A stretch of DNA of 22,512 nt from JBGQDM01 sp041495845 (lineage in GTDB: Bacteria; Acidobacteriota; Terriglobia; Terriglobales; Acidobacteriaceae): contig JBGQDM010000052.1 of NCBI GenBank assembly GCA_041495845.1, positions 1 through 22,512 on the forward strand. Reading direction: 5' to 3'. How positions within the stretch are numbered: position 1 is the first letter of the stretch; the number at the start of each line of letters is the position of its first letter. Below, in pieces: positions 7,548 to 14,020 of the stretch. The notes beneath the pieces are model-generated. The model had not been told where the DNA came from. It saw only the letters and a list, made by a program, of their open reading frames with translations, and ran no database searches. A program made the position numbers and the translations under genes.

Positions 7548-7988
7548 ATGGCGAAACCAGCGGCAGCAGCAGCAGCAGCAGGCGCTCCGGCGCCCGACAA
7601 AAAAGGCAAGAAGAAACAGTTCAAGCGCAAAGAGCGCAAGAACATTCCGATGGGACTGGTGCACATTCAGGCATCATTCAACAACACCATCGTGACCATT
7701 ACCGATCCGGTGGGAAATGTAGTGTCCTGGAAAAGTTCCGGGTCGCTCGGGTTCCGCGGGTCGCGTAAGGGTACACCGTTCGCGGCGCAGCAGGCGGCGC
7801 AGAATGCGGCTGGGCAGGCGCGCGAGCATGGCATGCGGGTGGTGGAAGTGCGGGTAAGCGGGCCGGGTTCGGGCCGCGAGTCTGCCATCCGAGCATTGGC
7901 TTCCGCTGGTCTGGAAGTGCGGACCATCAAGGATTCGACCCCGATTCCGCACAACGGCTGCCGTCCGCCGAAGCGCCGCCGCGTTTGA
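7548..7988 (+). CDS. rpsK: 30S ribosomal protein S11
   Basis: S11 (146 residues) forms part of the small-subunit platform near the E site and the Shine-Dalgarno duplex. Conserved parts are GLVHIQASFNNTIVTITD, SSGSLGFRGSRKGTPFAAQ and the C-terminal STPIPHNGCRPPKRRRV. The usual length is about 128. The extra residues are an N-terminal stretch of seven alanines followed by Pro/Ala and lysine-rich sequence before the conserved core. Six of the alanines are encoded by consecutive GCA codons at 7563-7580. No clear Shine-Dalgarno sequence is visible, and the start lies three bases after rpsM, so translation is likely coupled. Confidence 0.97.
   Translation: MAKPAAAAAAAGAPAPDKKGKKKQFKRKERKNIPMGLVHIQASFNNTIVTITDPVGNVVSWKSSGSLGFRGSRKGTPFAAQQAAQNAAGQAREHGMRVVEVRVSGPGSGRESAIRALASAGLEVRTIKDSTPIPHNGCRPPKRRRV
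7563..7580 (+). repeat. GCA trinucleotide run in rpsK
   Basis: Six identical GCA codons in a row encode part of the N-terminal polyalanine stretch of S11. The unit is perfect, so slippage in steps of three would lengthen or shorten the tail without breaking the reading frame. Confidence 0.9.
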
Positions 7989-8013
7989 TGGGCAGCGTGC
8001 AAGAGTGATTTTC

Positions 8014-8050
8014 GACCGGGAAGAAGGGAAGCCAGTCCCGTAAACCGGTC
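8014..8050 (+). promoter_or_regulatory. Predicted stem-loop upstream of rpsD
   Basis: GACCGG at 8014-8019 can pair with CCGGTC at 8045-8050, and inside it GGGA at 8026-8029 can pair with TCCC at 8036-8039 around a six-base loop. The structure ends just before the rpsD Shine-Dalgarno sequence (8057-8062). S4 is a known translational repressor of its own operon in other bacteria, so this could be a leader element. That function is inference from position only. Confidence 0.35.
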
Positions 8051-8069
8051 GCTTTTAAGGAGAAGAAAC

Positions 8070-8699
8070 TTGGCACGTTATAAAGATGCGGTCTGCCGCC
8101 TTTGCCGTCGCGAAGGCATGAAGTTGTTCCTCAAGGGCACGAAGTGTTTCAGCGAGAAGTGCCCTATCGAAAAACGGAATTTTGCTCCCGGGCAACACGG
8201 TAAGGACCGGAAAGCAAAAATCGTGGGTTACGGTTTGCAACTGCGCGAAAAGCAGAAGGCAAAGCGGATTTTTTTCGTGCAGGAAGGCCAGTTCCGCAAC
8301 TACTTTGAAAACGCGGTCCGTTCCCAGGGCGTGACCGGCGAAAAGCTGCTGCAGCAGTTGGAACGGCGGTTGGACAACGCCGTGCTGCGCCTGGGATTTG
8401 CCTTGTCACGGCGCCAGGCCCGGCAGTTCGTCCGCCACGGACACATTCAGGTCAACGGGAGAAAGGTCAACATTCCCTCGTTTCAGCTGAAGGCCGGCGA
8501 CGAAATCGCAGTGCGCGAAAACAGCCGCCAGATGGCGGTGCTGCAATCGGCAAAGGAATTTGCCGCGCACCAGAACGCGCCCAACTGGTTGGAAATCGAC
8601 CGCGATAATTTCCGGGGAAAGCTGCTGTCTTTGCCCAAGCGCGAGGATATCAACCTGCCCGTCAACGAACAGTTGATCGTTGAGTTGTACAGCAAGTAG
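8070..8699 (+). CDS. rpsD: 30S ribosomal protein S4, zinc-binding form
   Basis: S4 (209 residues) is a primary 16S rRNA-binding protein that starts small-subunit assembly; in some bacteria it also represses its own operon and takes part in antitermination. The N-terminus has cysteines at 9, 12, 26 and 31, matching the zinc site of the C+ form. The S4 RNA-binding domain follows, with LEQQLERRLDNAVLRLGF-type sequence (here LQQLERRLDNAVLRLGFA) and RQARQFVRHGHIQVNGRKV. The start is a TTG, supported by AAGGAG at 8057-8062 seven bases upstream and by the standard opening MARYKDAVC. An 81-base gap with a predicted hairpin separates it from rpsK, and a 167-base gap separates it from rpoA. Confidence 0.97.
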   Translation: MARYKDAVCRLCRREGMKLFLKGTKCFSEKCPIEKRNFAPGQHGKDRKAKIVGYGLQLREKQKAKRIFFVQEGQFRNYFENAVRSQGVTGEKLLQQLERRLDNAVLRLGFALSRRQARQFVRHGHIQVNGRKVNIPSFQLKAGDEIAVRENSRQMAVLQSAKEFAAHQNAPNWLEIDRDNFRGKLLSLPKREDINLPVNEQLIVELYSK

Positions 8700-8705
8700 C
8701 GCTGT

Positions 8706-8731
8706 TTTGCCGGGCATTTGCGCCCGGCAAA
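8706..8731 (+). promoter_or_regulatory. Perfect 10-bp stem-loop after rpsD
   Basis: TTTGCCGGGC at 8706-8715 is the exact reverse complement of GCCCGGCAAA at 8722-8731, with a six-base loop. It starts six bases after the rpsD stop codon. No T-run follows directly (the nearest, seven Ts at 8760-8766, is 28 bases further), so it is not a standard intrinsic terminator. It may be an RNA processing or stabilising structure, or a pause site, between the S4 and RNA polymerase alpha genes. Confidence 0.55.
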
Positions 8732-8793
8732 CGGCATCTTGAGTGCAGCGAAGGACCGATTTTTTTGGCCCACCGTTCGTGCCAGATCGCCTT

Positions 8794-8836
8794 GTCCGGC
8801 GCCTGACCCAGGCTGGGCCGCCTGGGAATGCCGGAC
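8794..8836 (+). promoter_or_regulatory. Two-tier stem-loop before rpoA
   Basis: GTCCGGC at 8794-8800 pairs with GCCGGAC at 8830-8836, enclosing CCCAGG at 8807-8812 paired with CCTGGG at 8821-8826 around an eight-base loop. The structure ends 16 bases before the rpoA Shine-Dalgarno sequence. It swallows an upstream in-frame ATG at 8828, which supports the downstream start at 8867. A regulatory role for rpoA expression is inference. Confidence 0.5.
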
Positions 8837-8866
8837 TTGAGCCACATGGCCGAAGGAGAATGCACC

Positions 8867-9892
8867 ATGCTTTGGAAAGGCTTTCAACGACCCAAGCGTC
8901 TGGCAGTCGACGCTTCCACACTTACCGACAAGTTCGGCACCTTCTGGGCACAACCGTTTGAACGCGGCTTCGGCACCACCATTGGCAATGCTCTGCGCCG
9001 TGCATTGCTCTCCGCCATCGAAGGCGCGGCCATTACCGCGGTCAAGGTCGAAGGTGTGCTGCACGAATTCCAGTCCCTCCCCGGCGTGGTGGAAGATGCC
9101 ACCGACATCATCCTGAACTTGAAGCAGATTCCCTTCAAGCTCAGCGGAGACGGTCCCAAGCAGATTTATCTGCGCTCCGACCGCCCCGGCATCGTTACTT
9201 CCGGCATGGTCGAGGCCGACGCCGATGTCGAAGTGCTAGACAAAGACGTCTACATCGCCACCGTGAGCGAAGGCGGCAAACTGGACATGGAGATGCGGCT
9301 CAAGCGCGGCCGCGGCTATGTTTCCGCGGACAAGAATTTTGACGACGATCTGGGTCTGGGGTTCATTCCCATTGATTCCGTACATTCGCCGGTGCGCAAA
9401 GTGAACTACTCGGTGGAAGCCGCGCGTCTGGGACAGGTCACCGACTTTGACAAGCTGACCTTGGAAGTCTGGACCAACGGTTCGGTGACCCCGCCCGATG
9501 CGGTTGGCTTGGCTGCCAAGCTGCTCAAAGACCACATGAACATCTTCATCAACTTCGAAGAGGAGATGGAGGCGTCAACGCCGTCGGAGGAGCGGAAGCC
9601 GGAGATTCGCAACGAATATCTGAACCGCTCGGTGGAAGAGTTGGAACTTTCGGTGCGCAGTTACAACTGCCTGAAGAACGCCAATATTCAGACCATCGGC
9701 GAGCTGGTGCAGAAGACCGAAGGCGAAATGCTGAAGACCAAGAACTTTGGCCGCAAGTCGCTGAATGAGATCAAGGAGATCCTGGGCAGCATGGGTCTGG
9801 GCCTGGGCATGAAGATTGACGAGCATGGCAACGCTGTGCCCGGCGCGCCGCAACCCCCGATGCTCGGGGTCTACGGCGACGACATGCTGTGA
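8867..9892 (+). CDS. rpoA: DNA-directed RNA polymerase subunit alpha
   Basis: Alpha (341 residues) dimerises to nucleate RNA polymerase assembly and contacts promoter UP elements and activators. The N-terminal assembly domain has ERGFGTTIGNALRRALLSAI near residues 32-51 and the VEGVLHEFQSLPGVVEDATD block. A flexible linker near 235-250 leads to the C-terminal domain, with SVRSYNCLKNANI and FGRKSLNEIKEIL. Arg264 corresponds to the DNA-contacting Arg265 of E. coli. ATGs at 8828 and 8846 are also in frame, but 8867 has AAGGAGAA six bases upstream and gives the usual start MLWKGFQRPKRL. The gene follows a 167-base gap with two predicted hairpins, and rplQ follows 29 bases later. Confidence 0.98.
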   Translation: MLWKGFQRPKRLAVDASTLTDKFGTFWAQPFERGFGTTIGNALRRALLSAIEGAAITAVKVEGVLHEFQSLPGVVEDATDIILNLKQIPFKLSGDGPKQIYLRSDRPGIVTSGMVEADADVEVLDKDVYIATVSEGGKLDMEMRLKRGRGYVSADKNFDDDLGLGFIPIDSVHSPVRKVNYSVEAARLGQVTDFDKLTLEVWTNGSVTPPDAVGLAAKLLKDHMNIFINFEEEMEASTPSEERKPEIRNEYLNRSVEELELSVRSYNCLKNANIQTIGELVQKTEGEMLKTKNFGRKSLNEIKEILGSMGLGLGMKIDEHGNAVPGAPQPPMLGVYGDDML

Positions 9893-9921
9893 GAGCGATT
9901 CCACGGAATTGAGGACTTGAT

Positions 9922-10419
9922 ATGCGTCACAAAGTTGGAGGATGGAAACTGGGGCGGAACACCAGCCACCGGCGCGCGCTCTTGCGCAACCTGGTGACTT
10001 CGGTGGTGATGGACGAAGTGATCGAAACCACGCCGGCTAAAGCCAAAGCGCTGCGGCCGCATGTGGAGAAGATGATTACGCTGGCCAAGCGCGGCGACGT
10101 GCCGGCGCGGCGCCAGGCTGCCGCCTACCTGATGACTCGCGAATCCGTGGACAAACTGTTTAACACGCTGGGGCCGCGGTTTGGCGACCGGCAAGGTGGC
10201 TACCTACGCATTATTCGCACCGGCTGGCGGAAGGGTGACGGCGCGGAAACCTGCATCGTCGAGTTGCTGGGCAGCGAAAAACTGCAGGAAGAGAAACGCA
10301 AGAAGCGGGCGGACGTCCGCGCCAAGCGGGCCGAAGAGACCCGCAAGGCGATGGAAGAGGCCCAAGCCCAGGCCGGCACCGAAGACGCTGCCGAAAAGAA
10401 GGAAAAAGAGAAAGAGTAA
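9922..10419 (+). CDS. rplQ: 50S ribosomal protein L17
   Basis: L17 lines the outside of the large-subunit exit tunnel region. The conserved core runs from MRHKVGGWKLGRNTSHRRALLRNL to about residue 118, with GPRFGDRQGGYLRIIRTGWRKGDGAE and ELLG. The protein has 165 residues against about 120 in many bacteria. The extra 45 or so form a highly charged, alanine-rich C-terminal tail (EKRKKRADVRAKRAEETRK onward, ending EKKEKEKE), likely helical or coiled. GAGGA at 9911-9915 lies six bases before the ATG. It is the last gene of the operon, and an intrinsic terminator follows. Confidence 0.97.
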   Translation: MRHKVGGWKLGRNTSHRRALLRNLVTSVVMDEVIETTPAKAKALRPHVEKMITLAKRGDVPARRQAAAYLMTRESVDKLFNTLGPRFGDRQGGYLRIIRTGWRKGDGAETCIVELLGSEKLQEEKRKKRADVRAKRAEETRKAMEEAQAQAGTEDAAEKKEKEKE

Positions 10420-10448
10420 TCCCGTCCTGGCTTTTCTGCGCCAAATGC

Positions 10449-10483
10449 GAAAGCGCACCCCTCGCGGGTGCGCTTTCTTTTTT
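10449..10483 (+). terminator. Intrinsic terminator of the ribosomal protein operon
   Basis: GAAAGCGCACCC at 10449-10460 is the exact reverse complement of GGGTGCGCTTTC at 10466-10477. The 12-bp stem has a five-base loop and six Ts follow directly at 10478-10483. The position, 29 bases after rplQ, fits the end of the long superoperon transcript. Confidence 0.95.
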
Positions 10484-10533
10484 GCCTGTTGACCAGATGC
10501 ATCCCTGCTGCTTTTCGTGGGCTGGTTTGGTCC

Positions 10534-10539
10534 TACAAT
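10534..10539 (+). promoter_or_regulatory. Candidate -10 box for the anchored protein gene
   Basis: TACAAT lies 50 bases after the operon terminator. A start site about seven bases downstream would leave a short leader before the ATG at 10562. I find no convincing -35 sequence at the usual distance (nearest six bases at 17-bp spacing: CTTTTC). Confidence 0.4.
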
Positions 10540-10561
10540 GCCAAGTATCAGGGCCCACTCC

Positions 10562-11053
10562 ATGGCAATCTCACGCACCGGGCTGGCGATCGCGGCTGGC
10601 GCAGGCATCGTGCTGCTGCTGGTCTCGGTCGGCACATTGTGGTGGCTTTCCAGCCAGGGGCCGGTGTTGTATCGCTCCGAAGAAAAGGATCCGCTTTCCC
10701 AGACGCCGAAGTCCGTCATCTTCAATCCCCTGCGCGATCGCAGCACCGAACGCGCTGCGCTTCCATTCATCCGCGCCATGCGGGATGGCCACTGTACGGA
10801 AGTACTCGCCGGCTGGGAGAAGGACTACCGCCGCAAGTATGCGAAATTCATCTGCGAGTCTGAGGCGCAACATCCCTTGCTACAGTGGAACCTGGTCGAC
10901 TGGGAAGACCGCCCGCCGCTGGTCATCCTCCACTATCGCGGCACGCGCCGCAACGCCCCGGGAGAGAACAGCTACTACCGTGAACACTTTTGGGTGACAC
11001 TCGAGCCGCGCGACAGCGAATTGCGCGTCACCAAGTACGACGCCATGTACTGA
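10562..11053 (+). CDS. Hypothetical membrane-anchored protein
   Basis: I do not recognise this 163-residue protein. It has a short N-terminal segment, one hydrophobic helix at about residues 7-30 (GLAIAAGAGIVLLLVSVGTLWWL), and then a soluble domain that would face outside the cytoplasm. The soluble part contains LPFIRAMRDGHCTEVLAGWEKDY and a C-terminal half rich in aromatic and charged residues (HYRGTRRN, REHFWVTLEPRD). Two cysteines (near 82 and 102) could form a disulfide. Alternative starts are GTG 10517 and ATG 10538. I chose ATG 10562 because a TACAAT box at 10534-10539 would place the transcript start after the other two. It stands alone between the terminator and the MFS gene. Function unknown. 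Confidence 0.7.
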   Translation: MAISRTGLAIAAGAGIVLLLVSVGTLWWLSSQGPVLYRSEEKDPLSQTPKSVIFNPLRDRSTERAALPFIRAMRDGHCTEVLAGWEKDYRRKYAKFICESEAQHPLLQWNLVDWEDRPPLVILHYRGTRRNAPGENSYYREHFWVTLEPRDSELRVTKYDAMY

Positions 11054-11076
11054 AAAGTTCACCCACTTCGCCGTGA

Positions 11077-11082
11077 TACAAC
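11077..11082 (+). promoter_or_regulatory. Candidate -10 box immediately before the MFS gene
   Basis: TACAAC ends six bases before the ATG at 11089, the spacing expected if transcription starts at or next to the start codon. No Shine-Dalgarno sequence is visible between them. The -10 assignment rests on this short match only. Confidence 0.3.
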
Positions 11083-11088
11083 TGCCAC

Positions 11089-12315
11089 ATGGCGCAAGAT
11101 GCCCAGCCATCCAGTTCCCCTCCCTCGCGTAACGTCTATGCCTTTGGCGCTACTTCATTCTTCAATGACACGGCCAGCGAAATGGCCTACTGGGTCCTGC
11201 CTGCGTTCCTGACCTCACTCGGCGCCGGCCCCGACAAACTCGGACTGATCGAAGGGGTAGCGGAGAGTGTGGCCTCGGCGATGAAGCTGTTCTCCGGCTA
11301 TCTGGCCGACCGCGTGCAGCGCCGCAAGCCCCTGGTGGTGAGTGGCTATGTCATCGCTAGCGCGGTCAAGCCGGTACTGGCGCTGGCCACAGTGTGGTGG
11401 CACGTCCTGCTGATTCGCTTTTCCGACCGCCTGGCCAAGGGCATTCGCGGTGCGCCGCGGGACGTGATGCTGGCAGAGTCAGTACCCAAGGAACGCGTCG
11501 GATCTGCCTTTGGATTGCTGCAAGCCATGGATTCCGCCGGGGCGATTGCGGGTCCACTGCTGGCCATCTGGATTCTGCGCTCTCACGGTCTGCGCGACGT
11601 GTTTTGGGCGGCACTGGTGCCCGGCAGCCTCAGTATTCTCATTGCATTCGTGGCAATTCGGGAGACCAGGAGGCCACTTTTAGCACCGAGGGCGCAAGCG
11701 GCTCCGGTTGCGGTCAGCAAAAAAACAAAGTCAGTTGCTCTGCCGACCAGCTTCTATTACGTCCTCGGCGTCGTCACCCTGTTTTCGTTGGGCAACTCTA
11801 GTGACATGTTTCTCGTGCTGCGGGCGGAGAATGTGGGCATTGCTCCGGTTCTGGCGCCACTGCTGGGGCTGGCTTTCAATGTGACTTACACGGCATTTTC
11901 CTGGCCGGCGGGGGCGCTGAGCGATCATCTTTCCCGCCGAACCATGGCCGCCCTGGGCTACCTGGTATTTGCCGCGGTCTACGCCATCTTTGCCGTGGCG
12001 CCATCGCGGGCGGCGATTTGGGCGGCGATGTCTTTTTATGGCCTGTTCTATGCCCTGACGAATCCGGTGCTGCGTGCCTTGGTGGCGGAAAAGGCGCCGC
12101 CGGAAATTCGTGGCCGGGCTTTCGGAATCTACTATTTTGTGACCAGCGTGGCGGCGCTGCTTTCCAGCGTGATCACCGGCGAGCTGTGGAAACAGTATGG
12201 GCCGCGTCTCCCCTTTATGCTGTCGGCGGGCGTTGCTGTCGTGTCTGCGCTGCTGTTGCTGGCTTCACGTTGGCGGCAGGCTGAAGCCTGGGTCTCAGGA
12301 AACTCTGGCTCTTAA
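11089..12315 (+). CDS. Major facilitator superfamily transporter
   Basis: This 408-residue protein has the length and hydrophobic pattern of a 12-helix MFS carrier in the inner membrane. The loop between helices 2 and 3 carries a GYLADRVQRRKP motif (near residues 65-76), the MFS motif A. A second conserved block, RDVMLAESVPKERVGSAFGLLQAMDSAGAIAGPL, is typical of a bacterial MFS subgroup and is repeated in weaker form in the second half (APPEIRGRAFGIYYFVTSVAALLSS). The two halves are joined by a basic loop near residues 200-215 (KKTKS). The substrate cannot be told from sequence. The gene has no clear ribosome-binding site and follows a -10-like box directly. A hairpin overlaps its stop codon. 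Confidence 0.88.
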   Translation: MAQDAQPSSSPPSRNVYAFGATSFFNDTASEMAYWVLPAFLTSLGAGPDKLGLIEGVAESVASAMKLFSGYLADRVQRRKPLVVSGYVIASAVKPVLALATVWWHVLLIRFSDRLAKGIRGAPRDVMLAESVPKERVGSAFGLLQAMDSAGAIAGPLLAIWILRSHGLRDVFWAALVPGSLSILIAFVAIRETRRPLLAPRAQAAPVAVSKKTKSVALPTSFYYVLGVVTLFSLGNSSDMFLVLRAENVGIAPVLAPLLGLAFNVTYTAFSWPAGALSDHLSRRTMAALGYLVFAAVYAIFAVAPSRAAIWAAMSFYGLFYALTNPVLRALVAEKAPPEIRGRAFGIYYFVTSVAALLSSVITGELWKQYGPRLPFMLSAGVAVVSALLLLASRWRQAEAWVSGNSGS

Positions 12316-12344
12316 CCCGGGGCTGCGCGGATACGCGCCGGGTT
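12314..12344 (+). terminator. Stem-loop overlapping the MFS stop codon
   Basis: AACCCGG at 12314-12320 pairs with CCGGGTT at 12338-12344, and CGCG at 12326-12329 pairs with CGCG at 12334-12337 around a four-base GATA loop. No T-run follows, so this is a possible transcript end or 3' stabiliser, not a standard intrinsic terminator. Confidence 0.35.
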
Positions 12345-12452
12345 GGCGGGTCGGCGAAGCCTGGGCTGCCAAATTCACTCGGTTGCTGGGCTGAGGGCGG
12401 GCCCTGAAATTGCCTCCGCGACCGCAAAGCCAGGGGGGCGGTCGAGCGTGGG

Positions 12453-12474
12453 ATGTCGCTACAATGTCGCTACA
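12453..12474 (+). repeat. Perfect 11-bp tandem repeat upstream of the kor operon
   Basis: ATGTCGCTACA occurs twice head to tail (12453-12463 and 12464-12474) with no mismatch. Eleven bases is close to one helical turn. The junction also creates a TACAAT (12460-12465) that resembles a -10 box. It lies 43 bases before the CRP/FNR-like dyad. Confidence 0.7.
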
Positions 12475-12517
12475 GCAGCCCCACCGCGCCCTCCTGTGCG
12501 CTGCCTCACCTCCAGCC

Positions 12518-12531
12518 GTGACCCGTGTCAC
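12518..12531. promoter_or_regulatory. CRP/FNR-like dyad upstream of the kor operon
   Basis: GTGACCCGTGTCAC fits the GTGA-N6-TCAC core recognised by CRP-family regulators, and is also a five-base inverted repeat with a four-base spacer. It lies 62 bases before the ferredoxin GTG and about 30 bases before possible -10 sequences (CATAAT 12555-12560, TATATC 12564-12569). Which regulator binds, if any, is unknown. Confidence 0.45.
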
Positions 12532-12593
12532 ACCGGCTTGCGATAAGGAAATCCCATAATCCTTATATCGGCATTCAGCCGGGGAGAGGCACA

Positions 12594-12866
12594 GTGGCTG
12601 CTAAGGGTCGCGTTTCGATCATCGTTGAGCGCTGCAAGGCATGCGGGTTTTGCGTCGAGTTTTGTCCCACCAAGGTGCTGGCGCTCTCGTCGGCCTTCAA
12701 CTCCAAGGGATATCACCCGCCCCATGTGGTGAATAGTGAGAAATGCAGCGGCTGCGACCTGTGCGGCATGTACTGTCCGGATTTTGCCATTTACGGTTAC
12801 AAGACCGCGTTGCCGGCAAAAGCCGCCGCCGCTGCGGCGGCAGAGGACGACGGAGGTGAAGCGTGA
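12594..12866 (+). CDS. korD: 2-oxoacid:ferredoxin oxidoreductase, ferredoxin-like delta subunit
   Basis: This 90-residue polyferredoxin-type subunit carries two [4Fe-4S] motifs: Cys14, 17, 20, 24 (CKACGFCVEFCP) and Cys51, 54, 57, 61 (CSGCDLCGMYCP). It would pass electrons from the catalytic subunits to free ferredoxin. The tail is a run of alanines followed by acidic residues. The frame is open back to 12525, but I chose GTG 12594 because GGGGAGAGG at 12581-12589 precedes it and the upstream part would overlap the regulatory region. The alpha gene starts within its stop codon (GTGA overlap, four bases), so the operon is translationally coupled. The symbol assumes 2-oxoglutarate specificity. 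Confidence 0.88.
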   Translation: MAAKGRVSIIVERCKACGFCVEFCPTKVLALSSAFNSKGYHPPHVVNSEKCSGCDLCGMYCPDFAIYGYKTALPAKAAAAAAAEDDGGEA

Positions 12867-14020
12867 AAGCCGATCCGCGGGGCGTGCTGACCGGGGTGCA
12901 CTTCATGGACGGCGACCACGCCTGTTGTGAGGGTGCGTTAGCAGCGGGTGCGCGCTTTGCCGCGGGATATCCCATCACGCCATCCACGGAGATCGTTGAG
13001 CGCTTTGCCAACCGCGTGCCCATGATTGGGGGCACTTTTATTCAGATGGAAGACGAACTGGCGGCGTCGATCGCGTTGCAAGGGGCGGTCTGGGGAGGCG
13101 CCAAGGCTTTCACCGTCACTTCCGGCCCAGGCTTCTCGTTGATGATGGAACACATTGGCTACGCGGTGATGACGGAGACGCCCTGCGTTTTTGTGAACGT
13201 GCAGCGTGGGGGCCCGTCAACGGGATTGCCAACGCTGCCGGCGCAGGCCGACATGATGCAGGCGCGGTGGGGATCGCACGGCGACTACGAAATCATCGCG
13301 CTCTCACCCAACTCGCCGCAGGAGTGCTTCGATCTCACGGTGCGGGCCTTCAATCTGGCGGAGGAATACCGCGTGCCAGTGATGTTCATGATGGATGAAG
13401 TGGTGGGGCACATGACGGAGAAGGTGGTGGTGCCAGCGGCGGAGGAGATCGAAGTTTTTCCGCGGCGTCACACGAAACAATCGCACGAGGAATACCTGCC
13501 CTACGCTACCAATGGCGACGGTGTGCCGGAAATGGCGCACGCGGGCGAAGGCTATAAGTTCCACATTACCGGACTGACTCACGATGAGCACGGCTATCCC
13601 AGCATGACGCCGCAGACGCAAGACAAGCTCTTGAAGCGGCTGCAGAGCAAGATCCGCAACGCCGCGGACAAGATCGCGCTCAACGAAGAAGAGGGTGTGG
13701 AGGGCGCCGACGTAGTGGTGGTTTCCTACGGCATTACGTCGCGCGTGGCGCAACGAGCCATTGACATGGCGCGCGAGCAGGGCTTGAAGGTGGGAAAATT
13801 TCGCATGATGACGGTGTGGCCGTTTCCGGAGAAACGCATTCGTGAGATTGCCGGCAAAGTGAAAGCGCTGGTGGTGCCCGAACTCAACCTGGGGCAGATG
13901 GTGCGCGAAGTGGAACGTGCAGCCAACGGCTTGGCGCGGACCTTGGCGGTGCCCCACGCGGGCGGCAGCGTGCACCGGCCGCAAGATATTTTGGACGTGA
14001 TTGTGGAGGCCAGTCGATGA
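12863..14020 (+). CDS. korA: 2-oxoacid:ferredoxin oxidoreductase, alpha subunit (probably 2-oxoglutarate synthase)
   Basis: The alpha subunit (385 residues) combines domains I and II of the PFOR superfamily and, with beta, oxidatively decarboxylates a 2-oxoacid with CoA, or runs the reverse carboxylation. Near residues 30-45 it has the GYPITPSTEI signature. FTVTSGPGFSLMMEHIGYA and QRGGPSTGLPTLPAQADM follow near 90-135, and the transketolase C-like half begins around residue 280 (GADVVVVSYGITSRVAQ). The QADMMQARWGSHGDYEII block looks like KorA proteins more than pyruvate enzymes, but substrate is inferred. The start is GTG 12863 with GGAGG at 12852-12856. Its stop overlaps the beta ATG by four bases. 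Confidence 0.9.
   Translation: MKADPRGVLTGVHFMDGDHACCEGALAAGARFAAGYPITPSTEIVERFANRVPMIGGTFIQMEDELAASIALQGAVWGGAKAFTVTSGPGFSLMMEHIGYAVMTETPCVFVNVQRGGPSTGLPTLPAQADMMQARWGSHGDYEIIALSPNSPQECFDLTVRAFNLAEEYRVPVMFMMDEVVGHMTEKVVVPAAEEIEVFPRRHTKQSHEEYLPYATNGDGVPEMAHAGEGYKFHITGLTHDEHGYPSMTPQTQDKLLKRLQSKIRNAADKIALNEEEGVEGADVVVVSYGITSRVAQRAIDMAREQGLKVGKFRMMTVWPFPEKRIREIAGKVKALVVPELNLGQMVREVERAANGLARTLAVPHAGGSVHRPQDILDVIVEASR

Noticed and set aside
8706..8766. Intrinsic terminator between rpsD and rpoA
   Set aside because: The T-run at 8760-8766 is 28 bases beyond the perfect hairpin and has no stem of its own directly before it, so the usual terminator layout is absent.
8828..8866. Longer start for rpoA at ATG 8828 or 8846
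   Set aside because: The first lies inside a predicted stem-loop. ATG 8867 has a well-placed AAGGAGAA and matches the family N-terminus.
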